Assembly: GCA_018398805.1 (NCBI GenBank)
Contig: JAGFBZ010000855.1
Location: 2,852,001-2,916,000, forward strand
DNA from: Hirundichthys speculiger
Taxonomy: Eukaryota; Chordata; Actinopteri; Beloniformes; Exocoetidae
Direction: 5' to 3'
Length of the DNA: 64,000 nt
In this document: piece after piece, positions 11,881-24,017 of the stretch
Layout: each line of letters begins with the position of its first letter
Numbering within the stretch: position 1 is the stretch's first letter
Translations under genes and position numbers: made by a program
The notes under the pieces: generated by a model
The model's database searches: none
What the model was told of the DNA's origin: nothing
Seen by the model: the letters and a program-made list of their open reading frames with translations, nothing else

Positions 11881-13588
11881 CTCTGACTTTATTTACAAGG
11901 GATATGTTGCTACTGATTACTATACCAGAGATGAGTTATTACACATGTCAATGAATATGTTTACAGACTTCTATCAAATTTATAGCATAATTTACTATCT
12001 GCAGCTGAGGTCTAAGACAAACTAGGGACACATGACCAGAGGCAGTGTTCTGAGAAAGTTGTCTTCTTCTTGAATTTTCTCTTACATTTGCATGTTTTTT
12101 TTTTTTTTTTTTTGTTCCTATGTTTTTTTAACACATCATTATTTTAAAATTGGCTTGTCCCAATAAATTACAAGGATTTTTGCAGTTTCTCAGTGCATTT
12201 AACACCAAAACACAGTGGCTGTATTTCACTTTGATAAGGGTGTCACAGTGTATGATGTACTGGTATTAGATAGCCACTGGTTGCAAGACATGGCACATTG
12301 TTTTACAGTTCAATTTCACCCTGTCAGCAACCTTTTGATATCACAGCTGTTTGTTTTAGCCATGAAAAGGAGCTTCAGCCTTGTATCACATGATTGTATA
12401 TTTTCTCAGTCTATCATTTCTCGCCTCGGTTGATCGTGTCAGAGTCCAGATTGGTACAGGAGGCTCAACCAGTGGAGGAGCTGCCTACGTCTGCTGTGGT
12501 CTGTTGTTTGCTTGCACCCAGTCTAAGTCTCTCTGTCTGTCTGAATCTTTCCTGTTTTTGTAGTGGGTACCCAGTCCTCTTCTCCCTCAGCCTTGAACAC
12601 ATTCCTCTCCATAAGCTGCCCTCTGTAAGGCTGCAGGTATAGCTCGCATGCTTAGCTTGGAGTGATGACAAGAGCTTGAGGCCAAGGAAAACCTGGAAAA
12701 AGGTGCGATTGGAGGCAAAGGCAGTTCTCCCATGGGCAGAAAGAAACCAGAAGAGCAGAGACATCCATCACATTTTATCAGCCCCGTACAGAATTACTAT
12801 TCACATTACACTGCCCAAAAACCACTGATTTTAAATGCCTTTCCAAAGACACAGAGCTTCACCTCATTATCACGGTGTTAGACTATTCTCTGCTACTGTT
12901 TTCTCTCCCCACTTTCTTTGTTCTCTTTCTCCACAAGTGAGAAATGAAGTTCCTCCCCCTGGCACAGCATCATAGAGTGCATCTCTTTTGCTGGTGTTTC
13001 CACTACCTTGTATGAATAAATTCACTGTCAACAGCATTAATCTACGCTGTAATTGGCCACCAATGCCACAGCAGCCCATGTTTTATGAGCAGGCACACAA
13101 TCAAAAGCTTGATTCATTTAAGCTGCACATTCGGTGGTGTAATTTAATGACATAGCTGTGTAAATAAGAACCAGGAGAGACTCAACACACAGGAAAAAGC
13201 TCACCTCACACACATCAGGGCAAATATCTATGATCTACTGTGAATAATTTAAAGGAATGTCTAGTATCTTATTTATTGATATAGAGTCACTACTGTGGAT
13301 GACAAATTTTAACTGATCTCAGGGTGGTTTGCATAATTGCTACACTATTATTCACTAAGCACTCCAATTTATAATAAAAAATAAATAAATACTACTATTA
13401 TTTTCATTTACTCTTTTTCCTAAAAAGACATAGGTTAATCCTTGCCCCGTAGTGGGGGAGTTAGTCTGTTGACCCTGCTTTGCTATCCCTCATAAAAACC
13501 AGCTGAAAATAGATGGTCAGTGTTATAATTCATATACATGATTCGGTTTTGATGTTACAAATGACATTCTTATGGTCAGAAAACTGGA
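11881..13588. other. Intron-like DNA, nothing recognised
   Basis: Includes a T-run near 12096-12112. Open frames at 12.2-12.8 kb lack domain features. Confidence 0.45.
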
Positions 13589-13682
13589 AAGGACTGGTGT
13601 CCTGTGTAGGGTGTACCCATGGCTTTCATCCAAAGACCACTGGGATAAGCTCCAGCAGACCGGGGTCAACCGCTTTTACCCC
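13589..13682 (+). repeat. SINE 3' body fragment
   Basis: Contains GGTGTCCTGTGTAGGGTGTA, ATCCAAAGACC and GGGATAAGCTCCAGCAGACC. These are characteristic phrases from the body of a very common teleost tRNA-derived SINE. The tRNA-like head is missing. Confidence 0.6.
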
Positions 13683-13724
13683 ACATACTTATGTTTACCT
13701 CACAATGCACTGTAATATTGTACT

Positions 13725-14152
13725 AACTAGAAAAGCACTCGGAGAGCGCAGACCTCCGCCAAGTGCAACAATTCCCCCATATAGCGATTTACAGATTGTG
13801 ATAAAATCCTCCTTCTGGATCAGATCCAGATCAGCCTCTGAAATTTGATAGAGGTTTCCATTGTCAGTCCCTGAGTCAAATTTCATGAGTTTTGGGCAAT
13901 AATTAACAGAGATATTAAGAAGCAAAATTTTTGGCCGCATTGATCGCAATGTTATCGACAGTTTGAAAGTGATCCAGAATCCAGGATTTCTTCCGGATCA
14001 CACCCAAAAGGAAATCAGTTCTCCCTTTTCACATTTCTGACAACTCCTCAAAATTTCATCAAAATCCATCCATAACTTTTCAAGTTATCTTGAACACAGA
14101 CAAACAAACAAACGCCGGCAAAAACATAACCTCCTTTGGAGAGGTAATAGTA
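13725..14152. repeat. Interspersed repeat of uncertain class
   Basis: Begins CTAGAAAAGCACTCGGAGAG and ends ACAAACAAACGCCGGC then AACCTCCTTTGGAGAGGTAA. The segment AAATTTCATCAAAATCCATC with the ACAAAC run resembles a widely dispersed animal repeat, but I cannot name its class. A short open frame on the minus strand is not a recognised protein. Confidence 0.5.
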
Positions 14153-17100
14153 ATGGATAATGGATCTACTTGATTTATTTTTTTGTTTTTTAATCTTGAA
14201 ATATTGGTTTAGAAAAAAATCTCTCTCTCTCTCTGGTATACTGTGCAGGTGTACTGGAAAAAAAGTGATAGCAAAAATGTGTTTCATGGAGAAAAAAAGC
14301 CTGAAATATTAATCAGCCCAATCCCTTACTTTGCATGGCTGATGTTGCTAAAAGACATCAGCATCATTCCGGTAGACCAGCGGTTGAACTGATCTAGTCT
14401 CGCCCCATATCTCCGCTAATGTACTGCAGAAATATGTGTCCACAAGGCCAGCCCAAAAAAGGGTTATGGCAAACCTATTAAATTCGCAATAAGGGACACA
14501 CCATCAATCTTTTATAAGTACTGAAATGCACTTTGAATTATCTGTGTCTGTTATGAAAGCCCTTTTCTTTTTTATTCAATATCCATCTGGGAAACTCCTC
14601 TTGAATCTCTGTTATTACAGAGTGTTGAGAAATGCAGATTCAAGGGAAATAGGATCTAGCCCACTTTGCCTAGAGCAGCATGTCTGTGTAATTTTCCAAA
14701 ATATCCTCTTAAGTTGCTCCAAAAATACATTTCAGAGGCTCTCTTTTTGTGGTGGAATGAATCAAGGTAATGGGGAACAGCAGATCCAGGCTGTCAACTC
14801 TGGGGTTTTATTTATGACTTTAAAGCTATTAGGCATTGGTTTGGTGTCAGTCCTGCCTGACTGACTGCCACCCTGGAGTCATGGGAAGAGGACAGTATTA
14901 GTTTCCAAAAAGGGATCTGCAAAGAGACAACAACAAGAGCAGAATTTCCACAAATTACTTATTGCCTCTAGTTTTGTGTGTCTTGGATTACCAAATATGT
15001 TGGCTATTTAAATCCTGGTAAACACTGTAGTAAATGAGGCCAGACATCAACGTGGATTGCCTCTCAAACAGGGCAAAGCTGGTAGCTGTTTGTGTGGGTC
15101 ATTTGGATGTGAAGTCATGCCCTTCATCTTGCCTGAGCACCAACCCGTCATGCTCCTCTGTGATTACTGCTTTTGCCGTTCGCCTGAGGTTTCTGGAGCG
15201 AGACAGTTGTCAACACCCGCTCCATCACAGTGTCTATAAACAGCCCAGTCTTAAAAGAAAACGTGCAACAGTTGTGTTTTTCCAGAGTCGAAAAAGTAGC
15301 AATGTCAAAATAAAGGCACATACATTTGAGATACTAACATTTTACTTTCCCAGTTTATGCGACGTGAAGCTGTGGATGGACAATGGGTTTATGAATAACC
15401 AGCTCTAGTAATGTGTTTTTATGCCTTCCCTTAACCATATATGCTTTTTTACAGTACATTTCACTGAAATGAAGTAAACATCTGTTAAGTATTTTAACAT
15501 AAAATCGTAGGACTGTGTTGAATTCAAAACCCCAAAAATCCATTGGGTTTACCAGACTCACAAACACTGGCTGAAAAACAAAAATATGAATAAAAAATAA
15601 AAATCATTCGATAATTCAACCTAGTTCTCTGGCATGACGGTCCATTTTGCAACATCACCTTTCACTCTCTCCTAAGTCTTTGAAAACATTTTTCAATGCG
15701 TTGTGCAATATTACGTTTGGGACAGTTTCATGCAATAAAAGATACAAGGCTTTTCTCGCTTTGCCAAGATAAATACAAGAAAAGGAGAACACTCTTACAG
15801 CTTTTGAGCCTCTTTGTGTATACCCTGCATTTTTTACTGTGAATCTACATAGCAGTCCACATTCTGGACGTTCATTTTTTTATTGATTCATTTGTTCATT
15901 CAGTAAAGAAACTCATGTTTTAAAATCATTATTATATATTTTCTATATGATCTATATATATTTTGTTTGTTTAAGTATACTGTTGTCATGCAAGATCCAA
16001 ATCCATCATTTTCTTGGTACAGAAAATCCACAGAAAATTAACCAAACCCTGCTCAGATGCTTGAAATCTTAACATGTGAATTATTTCTGCCCCATATGGG
16101 AAATGATGTCTTGCTCCAGAACTACGATGAGGATACCCCACAGTCAGTACACCTGGGAAGCATGGGTTTATTGGCAGTTAACATTAATTAATAAGTAGCT
16201 ATGCTTTTTGAAAGGCATTATATCCCATCCATCGCTGTCGAGAGTCTGTTAAAAACAGTTGAGACAGCTTACAACATACAGCTTTCGTGTACCGTCTAAT
16301 CATCAACCAGTCAACTTAGAAGGACACAAACGTTAGATTTATATGTCAAGTAAGGCTCCTTGTTTCCCTTCCACATAACTCTTGTTCATTTTCTTAATAA
16401 TTTAGTATTATTTGACCCAGGATCCCCTTCACCTCAGCAAGCATGAGGTCTGTCAACCCTCAGGACTAGAAACAGACCGGGCTTGCAGTCCAGCGAGACA
16501 TTGCAACCAGGGGTTAATGCTCTGTAAGGGCTCTGAGTATATGGCATCCGTATGGCTCAGTGCACATCATGTAAAAGCACAGTGATGCTAAATACTGCTT
16601 CACCAAAGCACGCAGCACAAGCTGGCGTTCTTCCTTGAAAACTTGGACAATGCAAGTGCGAGTAAACAATGTAAAACAGATTTGAAGATTTGAACCGTAA
16701 TAATGAAAATATAAAATTATGAAATATGGGAAAGATATTCAGATATCAGAAAATATGATAAATACAGTAGTTGTCCAGTGTCATAAAAACAAGACCTGCA
16801 ACAACAGGCTTATTCCTCTTTAAAAATGCATATAAAAATAATAGGAAATAATCTATCCTCCTTGCCTCAGTCTTGTCTCAGCCTTCTCATGCTATCTGGA
16901 CTGAAACCACAGATTCTGGAGTGGATTCTCTCATTCGCTGCTCTTAAAATGTCCACTTTCAGGTTTCTCTAAATTTAAAAACATAATTTCTTCTTGCATC
17001 TGACGCAATTATAGGTCTTTTTCATGCGACAGGTTACACCAAAGCATCAGACTGCTTCCAGTATCATTCCATCGAATAGTCTTCTGTAACTTTGTTCTCT

Positions 17101-18443
17101 TTTTTTTAGAGGCAGAGTACATCCAGACAAGTCAAAAGTCCACAACAGGGTTAACACAGATACGCAGATGCTCATGTATACGATCAAGTGATGACAATAA
17201 ATGATAAACTAGGAAGAAAAATAAAACAAATCACACAGATATGACTGGCATACCAATAACTAAATTTTATTTGAGGTCATGTGTGAAAGTTTTGGTCTAT
17301 TTTCCATAACGATCATAACATAATGATTAATAATATGGGCTATGTATGAAAAAATAAGATCGAAAATGGTTATCTTCAGCAAGAGTTTATTGGATTTATG
17401 TTAATGAGTAAAGTAGTGATTTTTTATGCTTTAATCAGATAAAATGGTGAATAGCAATACCAATTGCTATTCACTATATAATTGCTATTTGCTATATTTA
17501 AAAATGTGGTGAGAACAATGAAAGGAATTTCCAACTGAAATAGACCCATTAAATAGCATTTAATATATAACACTAATAATCTACTGACTTTTATAAATCA
17601 TCAACTCATTTGTACTCTTTTTGTACTCATTGTGTTTTGAGCTCAGTCAAAGAGCTCACTGGGATATTAAACAGTCTTCTCAATGGATTCTGAACATGGG
17701 TTTGACAGGCTGCAGCCCATGTAGTGCTTGGTATCTACCAATATTGGATATCCCACATCTATATAAATAAATTTGAAATTGAAATTGACAGGAACACGAC
17801 ACTACCAGTTGAATACATTTGTCAGAAAGCCTTGGTTCAGCATCACAAAAAGAGTAGTACTGGCATTAACGGTGCCACCCACTGAAATACGTGAGTCAGG
17901 AAGTTGTGTTGTGGTACCACGTAAACACTGGGATATTTGTGTTGATGAACTCAATCCAGTAGATTAAAGATCCTGACTGTATGAAAAGCTGCTCTGAGAC
18001 TGGATTAGCCTGCAACTGTAATACCTGAGCAAAGTGAACATGCTTCTTCTGCAAAGGTATTTAAAAGAGAGTAGTTGGTCTGAAATATCAAAGGATGGTG
18101 GGTGTTAGTTGGCAGTAAACCTCCAGCAACAGAGCTCTCCACTTGATCCCTGTGGCTCAGCTCCATCTGGCTATAGCTGACCATGTTAGTCACCAACTGC
18201 CACTGCCTCACGGCGACCCGACACTGGCTCATATATGATAGCAGAGGAGGTATTATTGTTTTGTGAAACAGTTCTGTCTTAGTAAACACACTGAGGGTGA
18301 GGATACCAAGGGAATGTGCCAGGATAGAGTATCACCTCTTTAGCTTGTCATTCTTAGCAGCACCTATTGATTTGTCTTATACAATCATTTCTCTACATGT
18401 TGATCTGAATTTTGAGTTCTTTGTATTTTGAGTTATTTGGTGC
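14153..18443. other. Intron-like DNA, nothing firm
   Basis: Mostly unique-looking AT-rich sequence. At 17756-17790 the phrase ATATAAATAAATTTGAAATTG may be another LINE-type tail. Conserved non-coding elements are possible in a neurexin intron, but they cannot be seen from one sequence. Confidence 0.4.
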
Positions 18444-18451
18444 CTAACAAT

Positions 18452-19684
18452 TAGAGATGTCCCGATCCAGCATTTTGAACTTCCGATCCGATACCGATAT
18501 TTATTTTTACTTCCGATCCGATACCGATATCTGCCGATACCGATACCGGCCTATCTGAGCATGTATTAAAGTTTTAAGTCATTTAACCAACTTACTTTGT
18601 TGTCAGACTCATGCTGAATAGGGTTTTACTCCTGATAATAACTAGCCAGCTGAATTAGGTGCATTTGAATAATACACATTGGTTGGTATTGAGAAACGGA
18701 CCTATTTATTTAACAAATCAACACAAAATAGACACAATGATAAATAACAAACAGAAATGGCATCAGTAAACCACGGCTTTACAAGCCATAAGTGCAGATA
18801 ATATTGTTAATTGTATTAAGCAAACACAACCTGAGTTTAACCGTCTATTAACACCATTAGTACCTGTGCTTTGACACTGTTCAGTGGCAGTTTGTCACGA
18901 TTCCCAAACGTCCCAAACGGGGGTGGGGGGGTGGGGGGGGGGGTGGGGGGTGGAGAGGAGCTCGAGTTGTCTCGCGCGGGGGGCGGGGTGTTTGTGGCTG
19001 CGCACTGTGCCCGACAGAGAGAGAGCAGTGTTGCCAACTTAGCGACTTTGTCGCTATATCTAGCGACTTTCCAGACCCCCCTAGTGACTTAATTTGTAAA
19101 AAGCGACTAGCGACAAATCTAGCGACTTTTTCTGGTGATTTAGCGACTCACTGGCACTCAAACCGCTAGGTTTGAAGCCATCACTTGGCCGCTGATGGCT
19201 GCTGTCTGCCTCGCGAGCCGCGCTTCTCTCTCTTTCTCTCTCTCTGTCGGGCACAGTGCACAGCCACAAACCAAACACCCCGCCCCCCGAGACAACTCGA
19301 GCTCCTCTTCACCTCCCGTCTGACGGTCCGTCCGTCCGTCTGTGTCCGTCCGTCTGTGTCCGTCCGTCGCATCTAGCGACTTCTAGCGACTTCCGGGACA
19401 GCCTCTAGCGACTTTTCTCATTGGAGAGTTGGCATCAGCTCGTGTGCTGAAGGTGTGCTGGAAAATGCGGACCGGATATTAGGGAAACACAGAGCAAGAC
19501 CTGGAATGGGTTATCTGAATAATGCGCTGCGCAGTGCGCTGGAAAACCCGGAACGGACTTTGGAAAAAAACTGGATCGGGAGTCTGGATCTGCATTTTTA
19601 GGGCTTGCCGATCCGATACCGATCCGCATTTTTTGCTCATATCAGCGGCCGATCCGATACGAATATAGGATCGGGACACCTCTA
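18452..19684. mobile_element. Non-autonomous hAT with inverted internal module
   Basis: Termini TAGAGATGTCCCGATCC and GGATCGGGACACCTCTA are inverted, with the 8-bp target duplication CTAACAAT at 18444-18451 and 19685-19692. Both subterminal regions carry repeated CCGATCCGATACCGAT words, typical binding-site arrays of this hAT group. The core contains a G-run, a GC-rich inverted repeat (18955-19025 against 19234-19307) and about ten AGCGACTT motifs. There is no transposase frame. Confidence 0.93.
18955..19311. repeat. Palindromic GC-rich module inside the hAT
   Basis: The left arm reads GAGCTCGAGTTGTCTCGC ... CACTGTGCCCGACAGAGAG. The right arm is its near-exact inverse. The spacer is the inverse of the AGCGACTT-rich part found at 5180-5333. 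The combination implies copying and inversion between elements. Confidence 0.8.
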
Positions 19685-20624
19685 CTAACAATATCATTTT
19701 GTACTTATGTTTTTTTTGTTGTTGTTGTTTTTTCTGTATTCTGTATTATATGAAATCAGCCACTGGAATTTTCACTAACTAAAGCTTATAAACTCAATTT
19801 AGCCACCAGAACTGGTCCTATATAGCTATTAATCCACTAAAAAAAGTGTACATTTTCAAATAAATTTCCCACTTTAGAATAAGAATATATTAAATCTCTT
19901 CATAAAGTGCCAGTATATTATATATCATTCAAATATACAGAGTGGTGGTTTAAAGGTTTTGTATGATCTATACATTAACATTGTATATCAAAATCAAAAT
20001 ACAAACTTTATTGTGTATACTTGTATGTTTTAATGTATAATTTAAAGGAGCCGTTTGTAAGATTATGGCCAAAACTGGTACTGCAGTCACTTTCAAATTA
20101 CTGTTGAGCGGCGTGTACCCTCCCCGACCAGAGGTTGCCAGGTCGGCTGCAGAATGCAGCAGGAACGTAGGCTGCCATGGCAAGCGACGAGTCCTACACA
20201 GTAAGTTTATTTTCTGTTAATTATTAGGGATGCACCGAAATGAAAATTCTTGGCCGAAACCGAAAACCGAAAATGAAGAAACCAAGGCCGAAAGCCGAAA
20301 ACCGAAACACCGAAATAAATTATTATGCCAATTATTAGTACCGTTGCATTCATGGCAATGACTGTGAACTAACCTTACTAAAATCAAGGCATTACCATTG
20401 CATACATTAATATTAATGCTACAAAGAATAAATTAATTGCAAAATTATGAAAATATTTATTAGCACTGACATTACAACAATGCACAATATAAAACAAAAT
20501 TCAAAATAAAATGTTTAACTTGACCCCACTCAGGTGTACATTAAATAATAATACAGGCCTATAACTGACTGGCCTGCTGAAAGATTGTAAAAATGTTCTC
20601 TCATAAAAACACAGTGCATTTAAG

Positions 20625-20885
20625 TCAAGTGCATTTAAAAAAAATTCTCTGTAGGACTACAACAAAAATATCTGCAGCTATAAGCTTATGGACGTGAGCT
20701 GCAACAACATTAAACAGCTCAGGTAAACCCACGTCTGAGAAATGTCGTCTGCTCGGCATGGAATAACGGGGCTCAATCATGGGCGGAGTTTGCTCCCCCT
20801 GGTGGCTGAAATATGTAATTGCATTGTCAACGAACTGGCAAAAATAAATAAATGTTTTTGACCGTAATGTTTTTTTTAAGTCCAA
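20625..20885 (-). pseudogene. hAT transposase internal fragment
   Basis: An 86-residue frame containing IEPRYSMPSRRHFSDVGLPE then LFNVVAAHVHKLIA. This is the PSR-x-HFS motif region that follows the FDDQPFS segment in hAT transposases. It lies in the right order downstream of the BED-finger fragment on the same strand. About 320 bp of foreign-looking sequence, including a C-run, separates the two. Both ends of the frame are lost to unrelated sequence. Confidence 0.65.
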
Positions 20886-21205
20886 AATAAACTGCAGTAT
20901 ATTGTGACAGTTAAATGAATCATGTTATATTTTGTTTCTTAATACATTTAACATCATTAACATTAACATTTATAACATCTACTGTGTACTGTATCCTGTT
21001 GCAACTACTGGTTTTGAACATCATCTAATCTTGGACTTCATGGTTTCGTGGTGAGTGTATCTTGTGTGCCATCATGTGCGCGCGAGTTTGCACATATGTG
21101 TGCATGCGCGCCGGTTCGCGTGCATGCGCGCCGGTTCGCGTGAGAGTGCGGCCGTTTGTTGAAAGTGCTTAACAATTTTTGCCCCCCCCCCCCCCGACGC
21201 AAAAG

Positions 21206-21634
21206 TCAAACTACGCCTATGGGCTCAATGTGCTCGATCAGCCTACGAAATCCCACATCCTCTACAACAGAGAACGGCTGATCATCAAAGGCAATGAATT
21301 CCATATTTTTTTGTGTAATGCCCTTTGCCTTGGCACCATCACTGGAAAACTTTCTTGCCTTTTCAAATACGTCCGCCACAGACGGAGTGGGCGCGCTCGG
21401 AGGGATTTTCCTTTTCTGTGCCGCTGCCTTCTCATATTCAGAATGGCGATGGGGATGTTTGGATTTCAGGTGATAAATCAAACCCGACGTGGAGAAACTC
21501 GTTGCAGATTCACCCCCTCTTGAAATTTCAGCGTTACATGTTTTACAAATCGCTATCCGTGGGTCTTTCTCAGATATATTGAAATACGTCCACACCACAG
21601 ACATGTTGGCCCCAGACAAGCGCGTGCTGGCCAC
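21206..21634 (-). pseudogene. hAT transposase N-terminus with BED zinc finger
   Basis: A 142-residue open frame. Residues about 14-62 form a BED-type finger: SVVWTYFNISEKDPRIAICK, then TCNAEISRGG, then LIYHLKSKHPHRH, with the CxxC and HxxxxxH pattern. In hAT transposases this finger binds the element's ends. The frame continues with a linker (PSVADVFEKARKFSSDGAKA) and an ITQKNMEFIAFDDQPFSVVE stretch typical of the region before the RNase-H-like core, then stops. It is truncated well before the catalytic triad, so it could act at most as a DNA-binding remnant. Confidence 0.85.
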
Positions 21635-23562
21635 GGTTTTTGTTCGTCATCACAACATCCTGTTTCGGCCGTGTTGTTTCGGTGATAAAAGTCTTTCGGC
21701 CGAAAACCGAAAATGCACTTTTGGGCCATTTTCGGCCGAAAATTTTCGGTGGCCGAATTTTCGGTGCATCCCTATTAATTATATTTAATGCTTTATGAAA
21801 GATCTTTTCTTTCTTTGATCTTTCGTAACTAGAGGAAATATTTTCCCGTTGAGGCGTTTCGTAACCTGAAAGTTTCGTATGTAGAGGCGTTCGTAAGTAG
21901 AGGTACCACTGTTACCTTGTCCAAGTAAATTAGCGTTAGCCAAACATTTAGCTATGAATCTTACCTGTCCAGGAGAAAATCAGCAACGTTGGCGTCTGTC
22001 TTCAAATTCTTCTCTGCTTTCAGCCGTCTCCATCTATCAAAAGCATCTCCTATACAAATCCTTGTTTTATTTCGGACCTTGTCACGACGTAACTCGAGGT
22101 CTTTTAGGTTTTGGAAAGCTAGACATTTTTTCATCCAACACGTTCGTAGCGGCTGCTGCGATAATTAGAGCCGAGCTGGCAACCCGGATGCCGAAACACT
22201 ACTGACTTGGTGATTGGGAGATAGGTGGAGAGTGGCGCTTCAGGCCAAAACAAAAAATGACAACATCAACATCAGTTGAGGGCTGCAACTCCTCTTTTTA
22301 AACGGGAATATCCTGGCTTGAGTGCTGTTGTCAGTGACATAAGTATTTGAAATGAACATGATTTTTAAATGTCTGTTGACATATCGGGGTCATTTTATGA
22401 TTCGTTTTATTAGATCTCTTACATACGGCTCCTTTAACTGACATTTTTTTTACTGGTTTTCTTTGTCCAAATGAATGGGATAATTTGTCAATTCTTTTTT
22501 TATCACGTTTAAATTATTCTTAATTTTTACCTGATTTTTGTTTGTACTATGAGAAGGCCATATGTTCACATCCATTTCACAACAAAAAAGTTATACAACA
22601 CAATTGCTAAAGCTGTCAAGCATTCTTTGTCTATGCTGGGGGTATGCGACCTCCGGCGTCCATCCTGTTACAAACAGTGACGTGCCACGCTGTAGCCTTA
22701 ATGAGCAGTGCTGTGTGCTCCCAGCCATCCCATAATGAAATTTGCTCAAGGCAAAGCAGACCAGAGAGGCTTGGCAGAACACTGGGGCATATGGCGGAAA
22801 CAGCCGTCATTTCCATGGCAGGTGGCTTGATGCTGCAGATAGGTAAAAGGCTCAGTCATCCAGAGCGATGGTGCTGATGGAGAGCACTGGTGGAAGAATC
22901 TCCAGAAAGTTGATGTCAGAAAGCTGGCTTGATCTGTATGTTTACTCATGTGGCATTAAGATACAGAAGAGCAGGCTGCAAAGTATAACACTTAATTCTT
23001 GCAGTGTATGAGGAGGGGGAGTAACCCAGTTATAAAAAAAAAACATGAAAAAAAAGTGGTATGAAAATGATTAAGAGTCCTCTCTGTCCCTTGTCCCTCT
23101 TTGTCTTGTATGTATTTCTTAAAGAAGCCTATAAAAGGACATGCAGGCTGGGGCCCTTGTTAGGATGTTTGCAACAGTCTCTGGAGCAAACTTCAGAGGG
23201 AGATCAAAAAAGCCAACCCCGTGCTTTTAATTAATTTGTAAGTTTCCAGGCTTTTATTGTGCAGTACTGTAGAAATAGAACTCTTCCCTCATGAGAAGTG
23301 TTAGGAGAGGAATGGAATCACATGGGCAACTGCGCACATTTTATGTGCACTTTGTAGAGTGTGTGTTTCTGCATGACAGCTTTTGTATTTTAATATGTTT
23401 CGGTTGAAAAAAGAAGAGGAAACTGCATGTATGCACAGAGTCAATCTTTTGTCTTTAAACTGCTGAAACAAGAAAATCCCTCTGAGTCCTAAATCTCATC
23501 TAATTGCAAAGCGGGCAAGTCTATAGAAAATACACATCCACAAAATGAAAACAGAGTATTCC

Positions 23563-23563
<1 letters not shown>

Positions 23564-23605
<42 letters not shown>
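23564..23605. repeat. (TA)n microsatellite
   Basis: Roughly 40 bp of TA repeats, followed by short GT and GTAT repeats. Confidence 0.95.
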
Positions 23606-23608
<3 letters not shown>

Positions 23609-23969
23609 ATGTGTGTGTCTGTATGTATGTATACATAACCCCACAATGAATGAATACTTAGTTATATTTTAGGTCTGCAAAGATCTTTTACGCAAAATGG
23701 AATGCGATTTTTTTTTTTTTTTTTAATTCAACATTGCAGGTGGAGTAATGGCAATCTTATCAGTATCATAAGTTGCTCTAAACAAACAGTGTGTTATATA
23801 GTAGTAGGAATGCCATAACTTGATTACCAGGATAAACCATGATTGGTTATCATATTTGTGATGATATATAATAAAACTGCATTTGATCAAATATACAGAA
23901 CTTCTAAATAGTCTACAATGTCATCAAACTATTAACACTGAAAAACAAACAAATTCTATTGACTAAATT

Positions 23970-24013
<44 letters not shown>
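23970..24013. repeat. Poly-A then (AT)n
   Basis: A run of A followed by about 28 bp of AT repeats. Confidence 0.95.

Positions 24014-24017
<4 letters not shown>

Larger units (their letters stand above)
20225..21774. mobile_element. hAT element with partial BED transposase
   Basis: Termini TAGGGATGCACCGAAA and TTTTCGGTGCATCCCTA are inverted, with the 8-bp target duplication TTAATTAT at 20217-20224 and 21775-21782. Subterminal GGCCGAAAACCGAAA words repeat on both sides. It retains transposase pieces on the minus strand at 21206-21634 and 20625-20885; the middle and catalytic regions are missing. A C-run at about 21183-21195 and a CpG-rich stretch mark a rearranged interior. Confidence 0.93.
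20046..22433. mobile_element. TTAA-flanked element interrupted by a hAT
   Basis: Inverted ends AGGAGCCGTTTGTAAGA and TCTTACATACGGCTCCT are flanked by TTAA at 20042-20045 and 22434-22437. A TTAA target points to the piggyBac or Kolobok type. About 830 bp remain after removing the nested hAT and one copy of its target duplication. No transposase was recognised in the remainder. Confidence 0.8.

Noticed and set aside
19181..19376. Open frames on both strands in the GC-rich module
   Set aside because: They follow from stop-poor GC-rich repeats and GTCC repeats, without protein resemblance.
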